Source: Cliona cf. orientalis (taxonomy: Eukaryota; Porifera; Demospongiae; Clionaida; Clionaidae). From it: DNA of 64,000 nt. Under the pieces are notes generated by a model. It did not search any database and was not told where the DNA came from. It saw only the letters and a program-made list of their open reading frames with translations. Numbering within the stretch: position 1 is the stretch's first letter; each line of letters starts with the position of its first letter. Positions 52,531 to 64,000 of this stretch are shown in pieces. The translations under genes and the position numbers were made by a program. The stretch is from contig OZ005700.1 in assembly GCA_963930775.1 (NCBI GenBank), forward strand, positions 1,443,476 to 1,507,475, written 5' to 3'.

Positions 52531-55332
52531 ATAATAGTATAATACTGTCGTAACCATAGCAGACGTTGGTCTGTAAACACAAGACAGAGTGGCCGGGCTA
52601 TAGCTATGTAGGGTGCTATTGTGCTATAAGGAGTGCTAAGGGAAATGATGAAAGTTTGATTAATCACAGTTTAGATACGTAATTCACCCCCCAGTGGCCA
52701 TGGCAGACTTATCGTAAACATGTGTACTTGGTTGAAACTGTTTATTTGTGCATATAAGGTAATCATTAACAGTTAGTGAAACCTGTCCCCGCGCTTCCAC
52801 CTACAGCGATTACAGCTACTTATATAACTGGGCTCCTTGTGGTGTGTGATTGTGCAAAATCTTTTATCGTTTTATTCGATAGTAGTTTGTTCAGAAGTGG
52901 ATGCTATTGGACGATTTGCTCTAATAATTATTGATCTGTTATAGTAATTATGTGCATATCATTCCAGTTGTATTGCCGTAGACAAGAATACTTATTATTG
53001 GTGACTAACTATATATGAGAGGCTAGGAGGGAGGGATGCCCAGGTGACATGGCTGGTTGCTATTGAGACTATATACCTTTAATCAAATCTATATCTGACA
53101 AATGTTTATACAAGAAACATAAATTTAACAATCTAATCACAACTTTAAGATAGCCAGAGGGCCCTAGGGAGGGAGGGAGAGTGACACTGCGACATTATTT
53201 GGCATGAGAACTGAGCTCCCTTAGGCATAGCTATCAATTGCAAATTATACTACTAATTAATATTGCCCCTGCATGCATGCACATACCTCCAGACTTGTTT
53301 CAAGTAGGAGGGTAGAGTCAATGGTCTAAGTATGATAAACAGTTTGTTCTAGCCATGCATGGTTGACCTTCCACATATGTCAACTTGCTACTGGCACTCA
53401 TAATTATTATTCTTATTATTATTACTGTGAGTGACTGTTGGACCTTAAATGTTATGTACCTGGAATGATAATAGATAATTAATGAAGAGCACAATGTTGT
53501 AGTATCTTATTAAATTTTGTTATGAGTATAATATTGTGGATTCACCATAATATTGTGTACTGCTAATTAATGGTTTGGTGTTGTGGTCACTCATTGGATC
53601 GAACATGACCTCTCTCTTTTGTGTGACGCTGCGTGACGTTGACCTCGGCACAAGATTCACATTAGATACAGCGATTATTCCTCTAATTAAGTTTGTAAAC
53701 CCACTTTCTCTGCACTATGTGTAATAATGCGGTAATAGCAGAGTATATAGGTCTCCTGTGTGTAGCTTTCCCATGGATAAGGCCTCTAGATTCTATAATA
53801 ATCTCACTTTGATACTATAGGTGTGTTGACAGGGAGTATATAATAATACGCTTGAAGGGGGATGCTCAAAATTTGATTACTCATTGACGATGATGTAACC
53901 CTTTTGCAATGGCAGCCATTGGTCTCGATCGTTGATGATAATTAGGGGGTGGTGACCGGCATGGTGATGCTCGTCAGGTGACTGACTGAACTGCCGGTCG
54001 CCGGTCACCGCTACAAACAAGGGATAAATGCGAAGCATGTCATCAAACACAATGTCATGTATATAATGGACAACAAACTTCTTTTACGCTGATAAACTAT
54101 ATACTACCCTGCATGTACATGTTGTATTAAATCACTAGGTGATACAGTATGATGATGGTTGCACGTTTCAGGGTGCAAGAGGTCAATGGTTGTCGTGGTC
54201 TAGTGGGGCGTGTCCCCCGGGCCGGCGGCTGCGGCTTGGTTCCTATGTCTAGGTGGGGTCAAAGTACAACATACCAGGGGTCACCATCATTGGCGATACG
54301 TGCATAATATTATTATTATTATATCGCTACACCCAAATTTCCTGTGATATTGCTGATGTTATCATGTAGACCCATTATGGTATGGTATATATGGCTAAGT
54401 GTGCCCTTAATTTAGCGCTTGAAATTATATATTTTGCTTTGATCTTCTTTAATGTGAGGTTTGATGAAGGTTATTTGGGGTGAGATTTGCTATCAAACAT
54501 CTTTGACTGAATAGATACACCCTGGTGTTTGAGTACGTTTTGGCGCATTAAGCTCCTGTAGCCCCTGGAGTAAATATCACTTTATTTAGCATTCAGGGGG
54601 TGCAAGGTCGTAGCTAGGCTATTAACTATACTACTGCGTGTATCCTTAAGTGCATCAAAGATTCTAGAACTATCCACCCTCTTCCCTGAGATATTATCAT
54701 TAATGAATATTCCAGAATAGTGGATGATAAACAGCCTCTCCCTCTGAAAATCAATGTGTGTACTGATTGAGGATTAAGAAAAAAATCGAAATTAAGGAGG
54801 GGCATTCCCAACCCTGAAATTCAAACCCCCTCTCCTTTTCCCCTCAGTCCAGACAATTCTAGAACAATCCAGAAACACAATTAATCTAATTCATCATTCT
54901 TTGTTTTGAGTGATTGGTTAGAGGGCATGCAAGCTGTAGTATGAATCTCATCAATATCTGCTTACTCTCTTCCTGTTCTTTCCAGGCAATTTATCTCTAT
55001 CTAACTAACAGTTGTTTATGAGCAATGGAGCTACATTCAGCACTCCCTTTAACTTAACTATAAACTTAATATAGTTGGTTTGCTAGAGTGATTGTTATAT
55101 TCTGTGCATTCGTGCATGGAGGCATGACCAAAGGATCTGTCTCTCTCTGTCTATCTATCTGTCTGTCTGTCTGTCTGTCTCCCCTCACACTCAAAGAGGG
55201 TATTGCATGAGATCCATCATAGCTGCTGTAAGAGTAGCTATTGTTTACACAGGAAGCTGGAGCATTTGCTGAATATGTCAATTTTATGCTGTCTACCTTT
55301 TTAATGGATACAGAGTCCCAAAACTAAGCTCT
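52531..55332. other. Gene-free stretch
   Basis: I see no supportable gene. There is a perfect 10-bp inverted repeat at 53951-54009, a GC-rich patch near 54206-54235 (CCGGGCCGGCGGCTGCGG) and a (GTCT)n run at 55160-55180. Many TAATTA and TTATTATTA clusters occur. Confidence 0.4.
53951..54009. other. Stem-loop-forming inverted repeat
   Basis: GGTGACCGGC (53951-53960) and its exact complement GCCGGTCACC (54000-54009) enclose a 39-nt loop containing TGCCGGTCG. Its GC richness contrasts with the flanks. No RNA family recognised. Confidence 0.4.
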
Positions 55333-55700
55333 CCTCACAGCTCGATCGTGACCAGTCTACATTACCAGGATATCACACTCTATAAACAACTGTGGGGATT
55401 TTTTTAAATCAGTAGCTATAGTCTTAAAACTAAGCTTCTACTCTTGATCTCTCATCATAATTACACTAAAATGACCAGGGGTGTGTATCAATTTCCTCAC
55501 AGCTCGTGACCAATCTACATTACCAGCATATCACACTCTATAAACAGCCCTAGGGATTTTTATAACTATAGTCTAAAAACTAAACTTCTACTCTTGATCT
55601 CTCATCATAATTACACTAAAATGACTAGGGGTGTGTACCAATTTCCTCACAGCTTGTGACCAGTCTACATTACCAGGATGTCACACTCTATAAACAGCAG
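55333..55700. repeat. Tandem repeat, about 2.4 units of 150-162 bp
   Basis: Units begin CCTCACAGCTCG at 55333, 55495 and 55645 (the last truncated). Shared landmarks are TCTACATTACCAG, CACACTCTATAAACA, TTCTACTCTTGATCTCTC and ACTAAAATGACYAGGGGTGT. Divergence between units is low, so the duplication is fairly recent. Confidence 0.85.
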
Positions 55701-58700
55701 TGACTATTGATACTGTTGAGTTGCATGGCGAGAACTATGAGACTTTGATGAAATAATAATTTCTAGCATGGCCCGTGCATGGTGCCAGGTAGATTATATC
55801 GTACTGTGTGGGAGGGTGGCTATAGTGAAATGAATATGTTTGCATAGAGTCAGAGAAATAGAAAAGCGTCCCAATAGGTCTGTTTGTGCAATCACACCAT
55901 CAACACGTTGACATCACCCGTCCCGCTATAGCTAAAAAAAACTGATAATTCATCGTAATGTTGCCTGTGCTAGCTACCTGGACCTATGTCCGTGTCAGCT
56001 GGCATGAGACGGTGTTATGAAATATCAAAAATTTAGTGAATGTTGATTATAGACGATTATTGGCTCCTTCCCATCCTCTTTACTACCTGTTAGTGTAGCA
56101 ATTAAGAATGTCCCTCCATTGTATGTATGTCTAGGCTTAACTGCCACGTGTATGCAAACTCCATGTGATTTCATTAAATTTTGTGTATGTGTGTGCGTCT
56201 GCAATAATATGAGTTGATGGAGCTGACAGCTAAAGTATGCTGCAAGAATGCTGTTTTTGCTGTGGTTTTCTCTGTAAAAATGTTGTCTCATTCTTGTGCT
56301 CACTCCAAGTGGTACACAGATTTAGCTTCCACCCGCCCCCCTCCCCCTCCCCCCCCCTCCCCCACGCACACATGGACATACAGACAGATACATACCTTGT
56401 AAATGGACACACTGTACTAATACACATGCACACGCACACAGCATGTGTACGAGCACATGCACATGCACATAACTGCTCAGGTAAAAAAATGATCATTTCT
56501 TTATTCATCTTCTATCATGTGGCGCCTGGAAGAATGTGTTATTGTTGTCAGTCTATAGCTAGCTACTTACATGTACATGTAGGTTCCTCCATGGTATTAC
56601 CGTAATCATCGATCATTCATCCTATACCTCTAAAGTTGAAATCTGTCTGGGACTGAGGCATTAATTAAAGTGAGGGGGCCAACCGGCTGAAAAATGACAC
56701 TGACTCATCAAAAGTATCAAACAAGCTGCCACTTTTTCGTCAATTTGGATATCAGAAATCTACACTGGTCTTTAGTTGCCAACAAATAGGGAGTGGATGA
56801 TCTGCAAAAAATAGTATAATAGTGTTTTGTTCCTATATAGTGATTGAGAGCTAGTTCAACTGTCACCCTGGCAATTTGATGCTTCCAATGTGGAGCTACA
56901 CATGTAATTTTTAAAATTAAAATTAATGACGGTTAGTGGCAGCCTTGTTAATAACTTATTTTTTTGGTCCATTAATGGTCTCAGTTGTCTATAGGTCAAA
57001 GTAATGGCACTAGACCGTGTAGTTAATTGATCTGGCTAATAACTTGTTTTTGGGCCGGGGATCTTGCATCTATGTTATACTTGTCTATGCACATATAATA
57101 CCCGTACGTACGTACGTACGTACGTACATACGTGTAAGTTAAAACTTGCAAATTTTTGTGCCTAAGGCCGTTTTATTTGATGAATAATCTGTATTTAGTA
57201 TAATATTATGAGATATTGCCCGCATGACAACATGAGGAAACTTTTAAAAATATTTCATTTTTTTTTGCCTGAAGCATATTTGGTAAACAATCTGTAGTCG
57301 AGCCACTTGAGAACATGCATGCCTGCAATATTGCTTTGCCGGTCATGTGAATAACTCATTTTTTGTTGAACTTGGCAAGGCCCTGGCAGTTACTGCATAC
57401 CTGGCCCTCTTAGTGGACCACTCACTGACTCAATTAGCATAACAATGTTGACCCTGGGGATTGGGGATTGGTCGAGAAACTACAACAGTGTAAACAACGT
57501 GCGCCAGGTTAATTAATGCCTCGAGTGGGGATGTATGGGGACAGGGGGAAAGACCCGGCCCGGAGCCGGAGAGAGGGGGTGAAGGTGAGCTGTGATTAAT
57601 TCCATCCATGGATACGAACCGGTTAATGTGTTTGGCAGGGTGTGTGAAGTTGCATGTTTCCCCTAGCTACTAGTATATATGTGGTAAAGTCTTGGACTGT
57701 AACCTTATTACTTATGTATAATTATAGCCACGCAGTGAAGAGGGTAAAAGGAGGGGGTGAGGATGAACAATGATTGCATGTTCACTTGGCTCATCATCAT
57801 AATAATAATTGTTTATATGTCTCATATTGGATTTGAGTGTTGTAGCCTCTAAGGGAGAGGGTGGGTGAGGATAAACACCAATGTGTACGAACCTGCCCAA
57901 ATGTGGGACTCGTGGGCATGCTTTCCCATCCATACAGCCTATAATAATATATGCATAATATTATTACATCTTTGTGGCTATTGACCATCCTATAGCTTGT
58001 GCATTCCATATATGGCAGTCCGCCTTTGTTTGTCCACTTGTACGATGTCGTGTTAAACCGATTGCTGATTAATAGCCAAAATAAGAATGAGCATTTGGGT
58101 GTGGAAGCTTTACAACAGTGATCTGCAAGGGTCGATCTGTTTGTCTGTCTGCTTATCACTTTAATATCACAGCATTTGTGTCACATGTTTGGAAATCACC
58201 GTATATATGTCGCCTCATTGCATTTGAAGTGGCCAAACTAAGCGCCGAGATTATAATGCATTGGCATTCCAGTGTAGTTGATAAACAATTACCCCAGCAG
58301 ATGAGCAGTCATGCACCGAGCTCTTGATTGCATGTCTCTCTGTGCACACAAGGCCAGCAAAGTCATAGAAAAGCAGCATGGCTGGCTCTGGCTCTATGTC
58401 TATATAATAATAATAGAGTGTTATCAAGATTGCTAGGTAGCTAGCTGTGGTATGTGTGTTGTATTATTGCCTATAGTATTATAGGTATAATTGCGCTGCT
58501 TAGAGAGTAGAAAAAGTTCAAATGGCCCGCATGACTGCGTAGAAGTAGATATTCATTTGTGAAGATCACTTGCATCAAGTAGAGAAAATTCCTGCTACAA
58601 AATACACAATGACTTGGAAATGTCACCTGTAGCACTACGGCACCAGCTGTATATGTATGGTCATGCCCTTTCATCAGCTTTGATTTGTAGACAATCATTT

Positions 58701-58740
58701 GAAGCCATGAAGCTAAAGAGGCTATCTTGGGAATTCATAA
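55701..58740. other. Gene-free stretch
   Basis: No gene supported. It contains a C-rich tract (56330-56365), a palindromic (CGTA)n run at about 57105-57127 and a GC-rich patch with CCCGGCCCGGAGCCGG near 57555-57570. ORFs here lack family similarity and codon structure. Confidence 0.4.
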
Positions 58741-59072
58741 TTGATCGACTGAGAACCTCATGCAGTTTTTTGTGAAATCTCTCTTAAGAGTTTTATATGT
58801 AGCATTCTAGCTGCTGTTCATGACATAGTTTCCCAAAATTCCAATCCTATAATATTACATCCACTCACTCAGGATTTGTGACTACCAAAAAAATGATTGA
58901 TTGACTGAGAACCTCAGTTTTTTTTGTGAAATCTCTCTAAGAGTTTTATATGTAGCTAGACAGCATATAGGCTTTCTAGCTGCTGTTTATGACATAGCTT
59001 CCCAAAATTCCAATCCTATAATATTACATCCACTCACGATCACTCAGGATTTGTGGCTACCGAAAAAAATGA
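58741..59072. repeat. Tandem duplication of a 155-176 bp unit
   Basis: Copies at 58741-58895 and 58897-59072 share TTGAT(C/T)GACTGAGAACCTCA, GTGAAATCTCTC, CTAGCTGCTGTT and TTCCCAAAATTCCAATCCTA. Copy 2 carries an insertion of about 20 bp (GCTAGACAGCATATAGGC) and an extra GATCACTCA. Confidence 0.85.
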
Positions 59073-62000
59073 GCTTAAGGCTACCAAGATTATCATCATT
59101 TCCAGGTTAAGGAGATGTTTGGTAGATGTTCAATGGCTCGGAAATTTGAATAATTTCCCACAGTGGAAGCATTAAGTTTTTGACAGAAGCATTCTTCTCC
59201 CCCTTCATAGAATATTAGGCATATATAGGCTGGCTACCTCAATGGACTCTTGATTTCCAGGATAGGAAGTGGGTTTGACAGTGGCTTAGCTCAATTACAT
59301 ATGTGTGGGGTCGTAACGTCAAACTTACCCATAATTACCATAGATGCACATACCTTTTGTTAATGAATAGAAATGCTAACTAAATTTTTATTCATTGGCG
59401 GCCAGCACCCATCCAGGGTGGTCATTTAAGGTTGTACTAACCCAATTCAATCCATCGTAATACCTTATTGTCACTCTAGGAAATTGCTTGGCAGGGTATA
59501 TGCAGTAACAATAGGCATAGGAGGGTGGGGGGGGGGGGGGTCGGAGTTCATCCTATCGTGCTTGCAGGTGCTTGCACGGGTGCTTGTACTCCGTCGTAGG
59601 GAAATGTGGACCATTAGTTGAAGCTGCAAGATCAAAGCGATCGTTTATATTTGGTAAACAGCACATTGCCTAAACAATCCAGGAAGTCTACCTGTTAGGC
59701 ATGTAGCTGTGTACATACATGCTGCGGCCGGCTGGCCGGGTGCTTGATCGTTGGAGGTCATAAATTAGATGTTTCGTCAATGATTGTTTGTACCTATAAT
59801 TATGCGTAGCTATGATGCAATGAAATGCTATATGGTTTAACTTTATCAGCCTGGCTCTATTTGATAAATAAAATACTTGAATATTTTTGTCATAGGAAGT
59901 AGTTCAGCAGCATGCAACAAAATACTATGGTTCACATGCTAAACCCACCTCTGTAAATATTTGCATTAATAAGCTCATCAAATAATATCTTTACATCACA
60001 GGAAGTTACTAAGCCATACTTGTTTGCAGCCATTAGGTGCTGGGGGTCAGGACAGAAGGCAAACCCTCCCTCCCCCCTCCCATTGTAGCCGAGAGGAAAT
60101 GCAAAATCTTTCGAGCGTTGGATCTATGTCAGAGCCATTGTTCAAGTTTACCAACACATGCACAGAACAAGCACCAAGCTTTAGTTACTGCTTACCTCAG
60201 GTATACCTGTAGCGGTACAGATATGGCTGTGATATAAGTCTATTGTACTGGGTGATGTGACATCCCTTAGCCTCAACCAGCCAGCATGCTGCCAGAAACT
60301 GGTGCATGAGTGTATGTGAGTTCCTGTGTGGAAGGAGATGGAGGGAGGGAGGGAGGGATGGTGGGAGGTACCTTAATTATTAGTCCTTAATAATTATCTA
60401 AGTCCTTGTTCCTGTAGCTGTTGTGAAATACCGTGTTGCACGGTTACAAACATTTGCAGAAGTTGAGTAACTTAATACCCCAGTTTAGCAGTGTGCTGCT
60501 GTTTTGTGTATGTGTGTGTGTTGAGGTGAGTGCATGTGTGCCTTTGTGTGTGTGTGTGTTCTGTGTGTGCAAACAGATACATACCACATGCACCGTGCTA
60601 GCTGCTCTTGACATCTCAGTAATTCATCAAATCACTCAGCAGTATCCTAACTATGCCACTGTGATAGTTGACACATGTGGTAAGCATATAATATTATTAG
60701 GATATTATAGCTGACTTCCTGCATGCCTTGTGCAAATATTGTTAGCTGTCAACAGCCTCAATAGTCGGCTACACCTTGCTGTTCTTTGATGTTTGTGCCT
60801 ATACCTCTGTCAGCTAGCTAGTACTTGAGCTTGATCTATCTTAGCCCGTTGCCTTGCCTTGGCTGACCCTGGATCAAGACAACTTGTTTTGCATCAGTTG
60901 ACATTTATTAATTACATTAAAGCTGCTTTGAACTCCATGCAGTTTTTTGATGAGGGACCCTCTCGCTTGCTCACTTCAGCTGCGTGTAAATACATACTGT
61001 CGATCACATACCATATACTGTCACTAACAGTTGAATTAGCAGCTCCTGACTGGAATGTAGCCGTAAACATGACTTTGTGTACATGTTGCAGATGTGTATA
61101 CACGTGAGGAGTGTAGTTGTTGCAAGCATGTGTTTATCACTATCAGTGTTGCCCTACACGAGTACACCTCTGAAATCTGATTAGTAATAGATGTACTTAG
61201 GGGAGGTGTAGCTGAGCCTTTGATGCGGGCAGCGGGGAGGGCACCGGCCGTGTCTTTCAATTTAGATGACGGCCAATCACCTCGTTGGTGGAATGTGCTT
61301 TTCTGGACGGTACATTTTGTGCTGTATGTGTGCTGGTGGTAGTCCAAGGGGATTATGTGTGTATGATACATCACTGCACCAAATGATTCTCCCATGAGCT
61401 GGTCCATCTCTGTATGAATACCGTAGCATATTATTATGCTCTAGTGAAGATGGTATACGTAGCAAGCTTAATTTCAGTTTAGATAAGATTGCTCTCTTGG
61501 ATTTTGATCGTGCATGCATGTTTGTGGCCATCACGTACCACACACAAATTACATCTGATAATTCACTTTCTATGTGGATATGGGTATCATTGATTAATAA
61601 TCATTTTCATGACGAAGTGGACACAAACAAATTCTTAATAATAATATTTTTGAAGTCCCTGCTGTCTGGTCTGTCGTCACACATGAGTAAATGATATTTT
61701 GTATGCATTGTGTGTGTGTGGCTGAGTAGTAATGGGTTCAGTTCAAGATAATATTATAGGTTTCGGGCTCCCAGTGATCTCTTCAACATTTCACAAGAAA
61801 TGAACGGGGGCCTGGGATGAGGCTATTATATTAATGGATAATAATATTTTAGATAAATTCTTAGAATGTGAACCAGCCTTCAATTGGGAAACAACTATAA
61901 ACCGTGTTTACACAAGCGTGCAGTAGCTCAATGATCAAATACTTGGAAAGTCAGCATAATCAATGATCCCTATGGATTCCAAGAACATTTTTGTATATAC

Positions 62001-62874
62001 GGCTATTTCAGTTTTCAGGAGCTTTCACATTTCAAAGGCCCAGCCTATAATAGCTCGATGCAGCCCATTGATCTCAGAGTTGCATGGTGGTATGGACTCT
62101 GTCAAATAGGGATGGTCCAGATGATTTTATGCATATGGTTGTTATAATAATATTACTGCAGACATTCAGCCTTTGTGTGGTAACTTGAACCTTCCCATAA
62201 CGAGAACCCAATTTGCCTAAAAATTGGTCATAATAATTATCATTGCAATTGATCCCTACCAGTCTGTGTTACAGTAGCCTTGTGAGGCGGGGGGTAGTGG
62301 GCTAGTGGTAAGGCCAGTCAGTCCGACGTTCCACCATCCCCCCCCCCTCCCTGCATGGCTGCAGTTCCGCCTTAGCTAGCTAGCATCGCTCGTCATGCAA
62401 CGTACTACGTAACAAATTGGAGGTGGAGTGATAAAGGTGACAGAAAAGAAAAGCGGCTACATTTGAACTTTGGTGAGGGTACCGGTGAATCATGCATGAA
62501 TAATCGGAATCCCCCCGGCTAGCTATACCCCAATTCGCCCTCTTTGAACTTGGTGTCGTAACGGACACGTCAGATGTATGTATGTACGTATGCGTTCGTT
62601 GCCATGTATCGCTACAAGTGTGCGTGTATTGGTGTGTCGGTGTAAGAGGAAATTCGCTGTAGATGAGTCATCTGATAAATTGACTCATAACGTGGAATGG
62701 CCCATATTGCTAACGTCACTATAAAGCGTATTATAATGCTGATATTATATTGTGTATGTACCAGTGTGTGCATACAATATGGCCACAATATGATTGATGG
62801 TCAGAGCGACTGTACTGATAAATTAATGTCATTGAGTGATAATGCCTCAATCGAATAAAGCTCTTCTAATAGGT
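59073..62874. other. Gene-free stretch
   Basis: No gene supported. It holds a G-rich run (59527-59540), a TG-rich microsatellite-like segment (60507-60570), a GGGA run near 60340-60370 and a short C-rich run at 62338-62348. Open frames are short and without recognisable motifs. Confidence 0.4.
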
Positions 62875-63650
62875 CTGTGTGGTTGTGTTCATGGGTGCAC
62901 ATATTATGTAGTTAGGGTGATGAATTAATGTGTATTTGTGACGTACCGTAAGCTGTAGACGAGAACCGTACACAGTGTGACTGATGTGGTTCCATTGTAT
63001 GGATAGATAGACGTGTATATTTGTGACGTATCCAAATCCTAATTTCACAAAAATCTCACGGCAGTGTATAATAATATAATACCCGCGGTATAGGATCAAT
63101 TGATGTGGTCTGATGGGAGTGAGTGATGAATATGTATAATTATTTGTGACGTACATAAATCATACATGCTAAGGTTACTCAGAATAGCCGTAGTTCTTAC
63201 GCTGTCTGCAATAATAAATGGATAATTCAGTGATCCTCAATTAGATGTGGTTAGCGTGCGTGCATGCAGGGTGTGTTTGTGACGTATTCAAACAGCTTAC
63301 AAAAAAGTCACACTCGGGATAAATTTTAATGGATATGGTTACAATAGTTTAATTAATGTCTTTGTGACGTGTGTGAATTGCTTACAAACCGTATATTATA
63401 CACAGTGTACTGTACTGCAATTACAATCTATCATCAATTACTTTAAGATAGTAAATTTATAAAGATATCGATGCATCGATGACGTATAGTTGTGGACAAC
63501 TGATGGCGATCAGGCACACATCTATTAGTTGATTTAAGCTGCAAATTCTATTAGAGATGGTTGTATGGGCATAAGATTTAATAATGAATGCATTATTTGT
63601 GACGTGTGTAAACTGTTTATGAAAACCATAGACACGTTAGAGTGCACTTT
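62875..63650. repeat. Degenerate six-unit array with TTTGTGACGT core
   Basis: The decamer TTTGTGACGT occurs six times on the plus strand, at 62935, 63020, 63143, 63276, 63361 and 63596. Each is preceded 31-60 bp upstream by a variant of GATGTGGTT (62875, 62982, 63101, 63242, 63330, 63553). Most are followed within about 20 bp by an A-rich box such as CTTACAAA or TTTCACAAA. Spacing of cores is 85, 123, 133, 85 and 235 bp. Between boxes the units have diverged almost completely. TGACGT is a CREB/ATF half-site. Origin as an old tandem duplication and function are open. Confidence 0.6.
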
Positions 63651-64000
63651 TCAACCTTTGACTTTACACAAGACGATTGGCTGATGTTGGGACAACTGGC
63701 TGTTATCAAATCACTGAGCGATTGAAGTGTTGACACTGCAAGGGCTAGGGCTGGGGGGGGGGGGGGGGGGCAGAGGTCAAATTCGATTACCGCCAGCCAA
63801 TGCTGTGTTGTGATTGCATGTCAGTGTAGGTGCATGTAGCTATGTGGCTGCTACCATATAATAGCCACCAGCTACATACCTCTCTCTCCTTCTTTCTTCC
63901 TGTCTCCCTCTCCTCCCTCTCCCTCCCTCTCCCTCCCTCCCTCCCTCCCTCCCTCCCTTTCACTCAACAAATAGAAGCCCCAAATAAGGATTAAGCCGTG
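63651..64000. other. Right edge of window, low-complexity
   Basis: It contains a long G run (about 63752-63770) and a pyrimidine tract of CCCT units (63880-63960). No gene seen; a feature continuing past the edge cannot be excluded. Confidence 0.4.

Noticed and set aside
60433-60714. 93-codon ORF with a Val/Cys-rich segment
   Set aside because: Its hydrophobic segment comes from a TG-rich repeat, and it has no homologous family or splice context.
62875-63650. Possible CRISPR-like array
   Set aside because: Repeats are only about 10 bp, spacing varies from 85 to 235 bp, there are no associated proteins, and the host is clearly eukaryotic.

Overview
The window is nuclear DNA from an animal. 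Most genes are split by short GT-AG introns of about 50 to 700 bp, and the set includes an animal Hippo kinase with a SARAH domain, an ADAM17-type sheddase, Rab32, adaptor complex AP-5 and a GTSF1-like piRNA factor. Very compact spacing, many head-to-head gene pairs, TAATTAT-rich gaps and miniature inverted-repeat elements suggest an early-branching metazoan, most likely a sponge. That placement is inference; no species marker is present.

Layout. (1) 1-8.2 kb, mostly minus strand: three tandem intronless genes for NRF-6-like acyltransferase-3 membrane proteins (the first runs off the left edge), with a small intronless plus-strand homologue of the antiviral protein Shiftless (SHFL) between the second and third. 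(2) 8.6-34.2 kb: an alternating run of intron-rich housekeeping and regulatory genes: a GRIP-like coiled-coil protein (+), AP5S1 (-), adenosine deaminase (+), ELP6 (-), a GTSF1-like CHHC zinc-finger protein (+), Hippo/MST kinase (-), a MICOS MIC26/27-like protein (+), METTL1 (-), ribosomal protein eS4 (+), UTP11 (-), a THEG-repeat protein (+), MTMR9 (-) and MCM3 (+). (3) 34.4-42.1 kb: two tandem minus-strand SLC6/NSS transporters with 11 coding exons each and the same intron phases. (4) 42.4-51.3 kb: RAB32-type GTPase and ADAM17-type metalloprotease, both plus strand. (5) 51.3-64 kb: 12.7 kb in which I find no gene. It holds a hairpin element, several tandem duplications, microsatellites and, at 62.9-63.65 kb, a degenerate six-unit array built around the decamer TTTGTGACGT.

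Exon models were built by hand from reading-frame continuity, splice consensus and recall of homologous families. Phases were checked for every intron, and predicted lengths fall close to family norms (for example AP5S1 193 aa, ADA 352, eS4 261, MTMR9 555, MCM3 831). No database search was possible. Nearly all plus/minus neighbours start 100-400 bp apart, so divergent promoters probably serve AP5S1/ADA, MST/MIC27, METTL1/eS4, UTP11/THEG and MTMR9/MCM3. Shared functions are visible only in the tandem families (NRF-6-like, SLC6). The remaining neighbours look functionally unrelated, as is usual in compact animal genomes.
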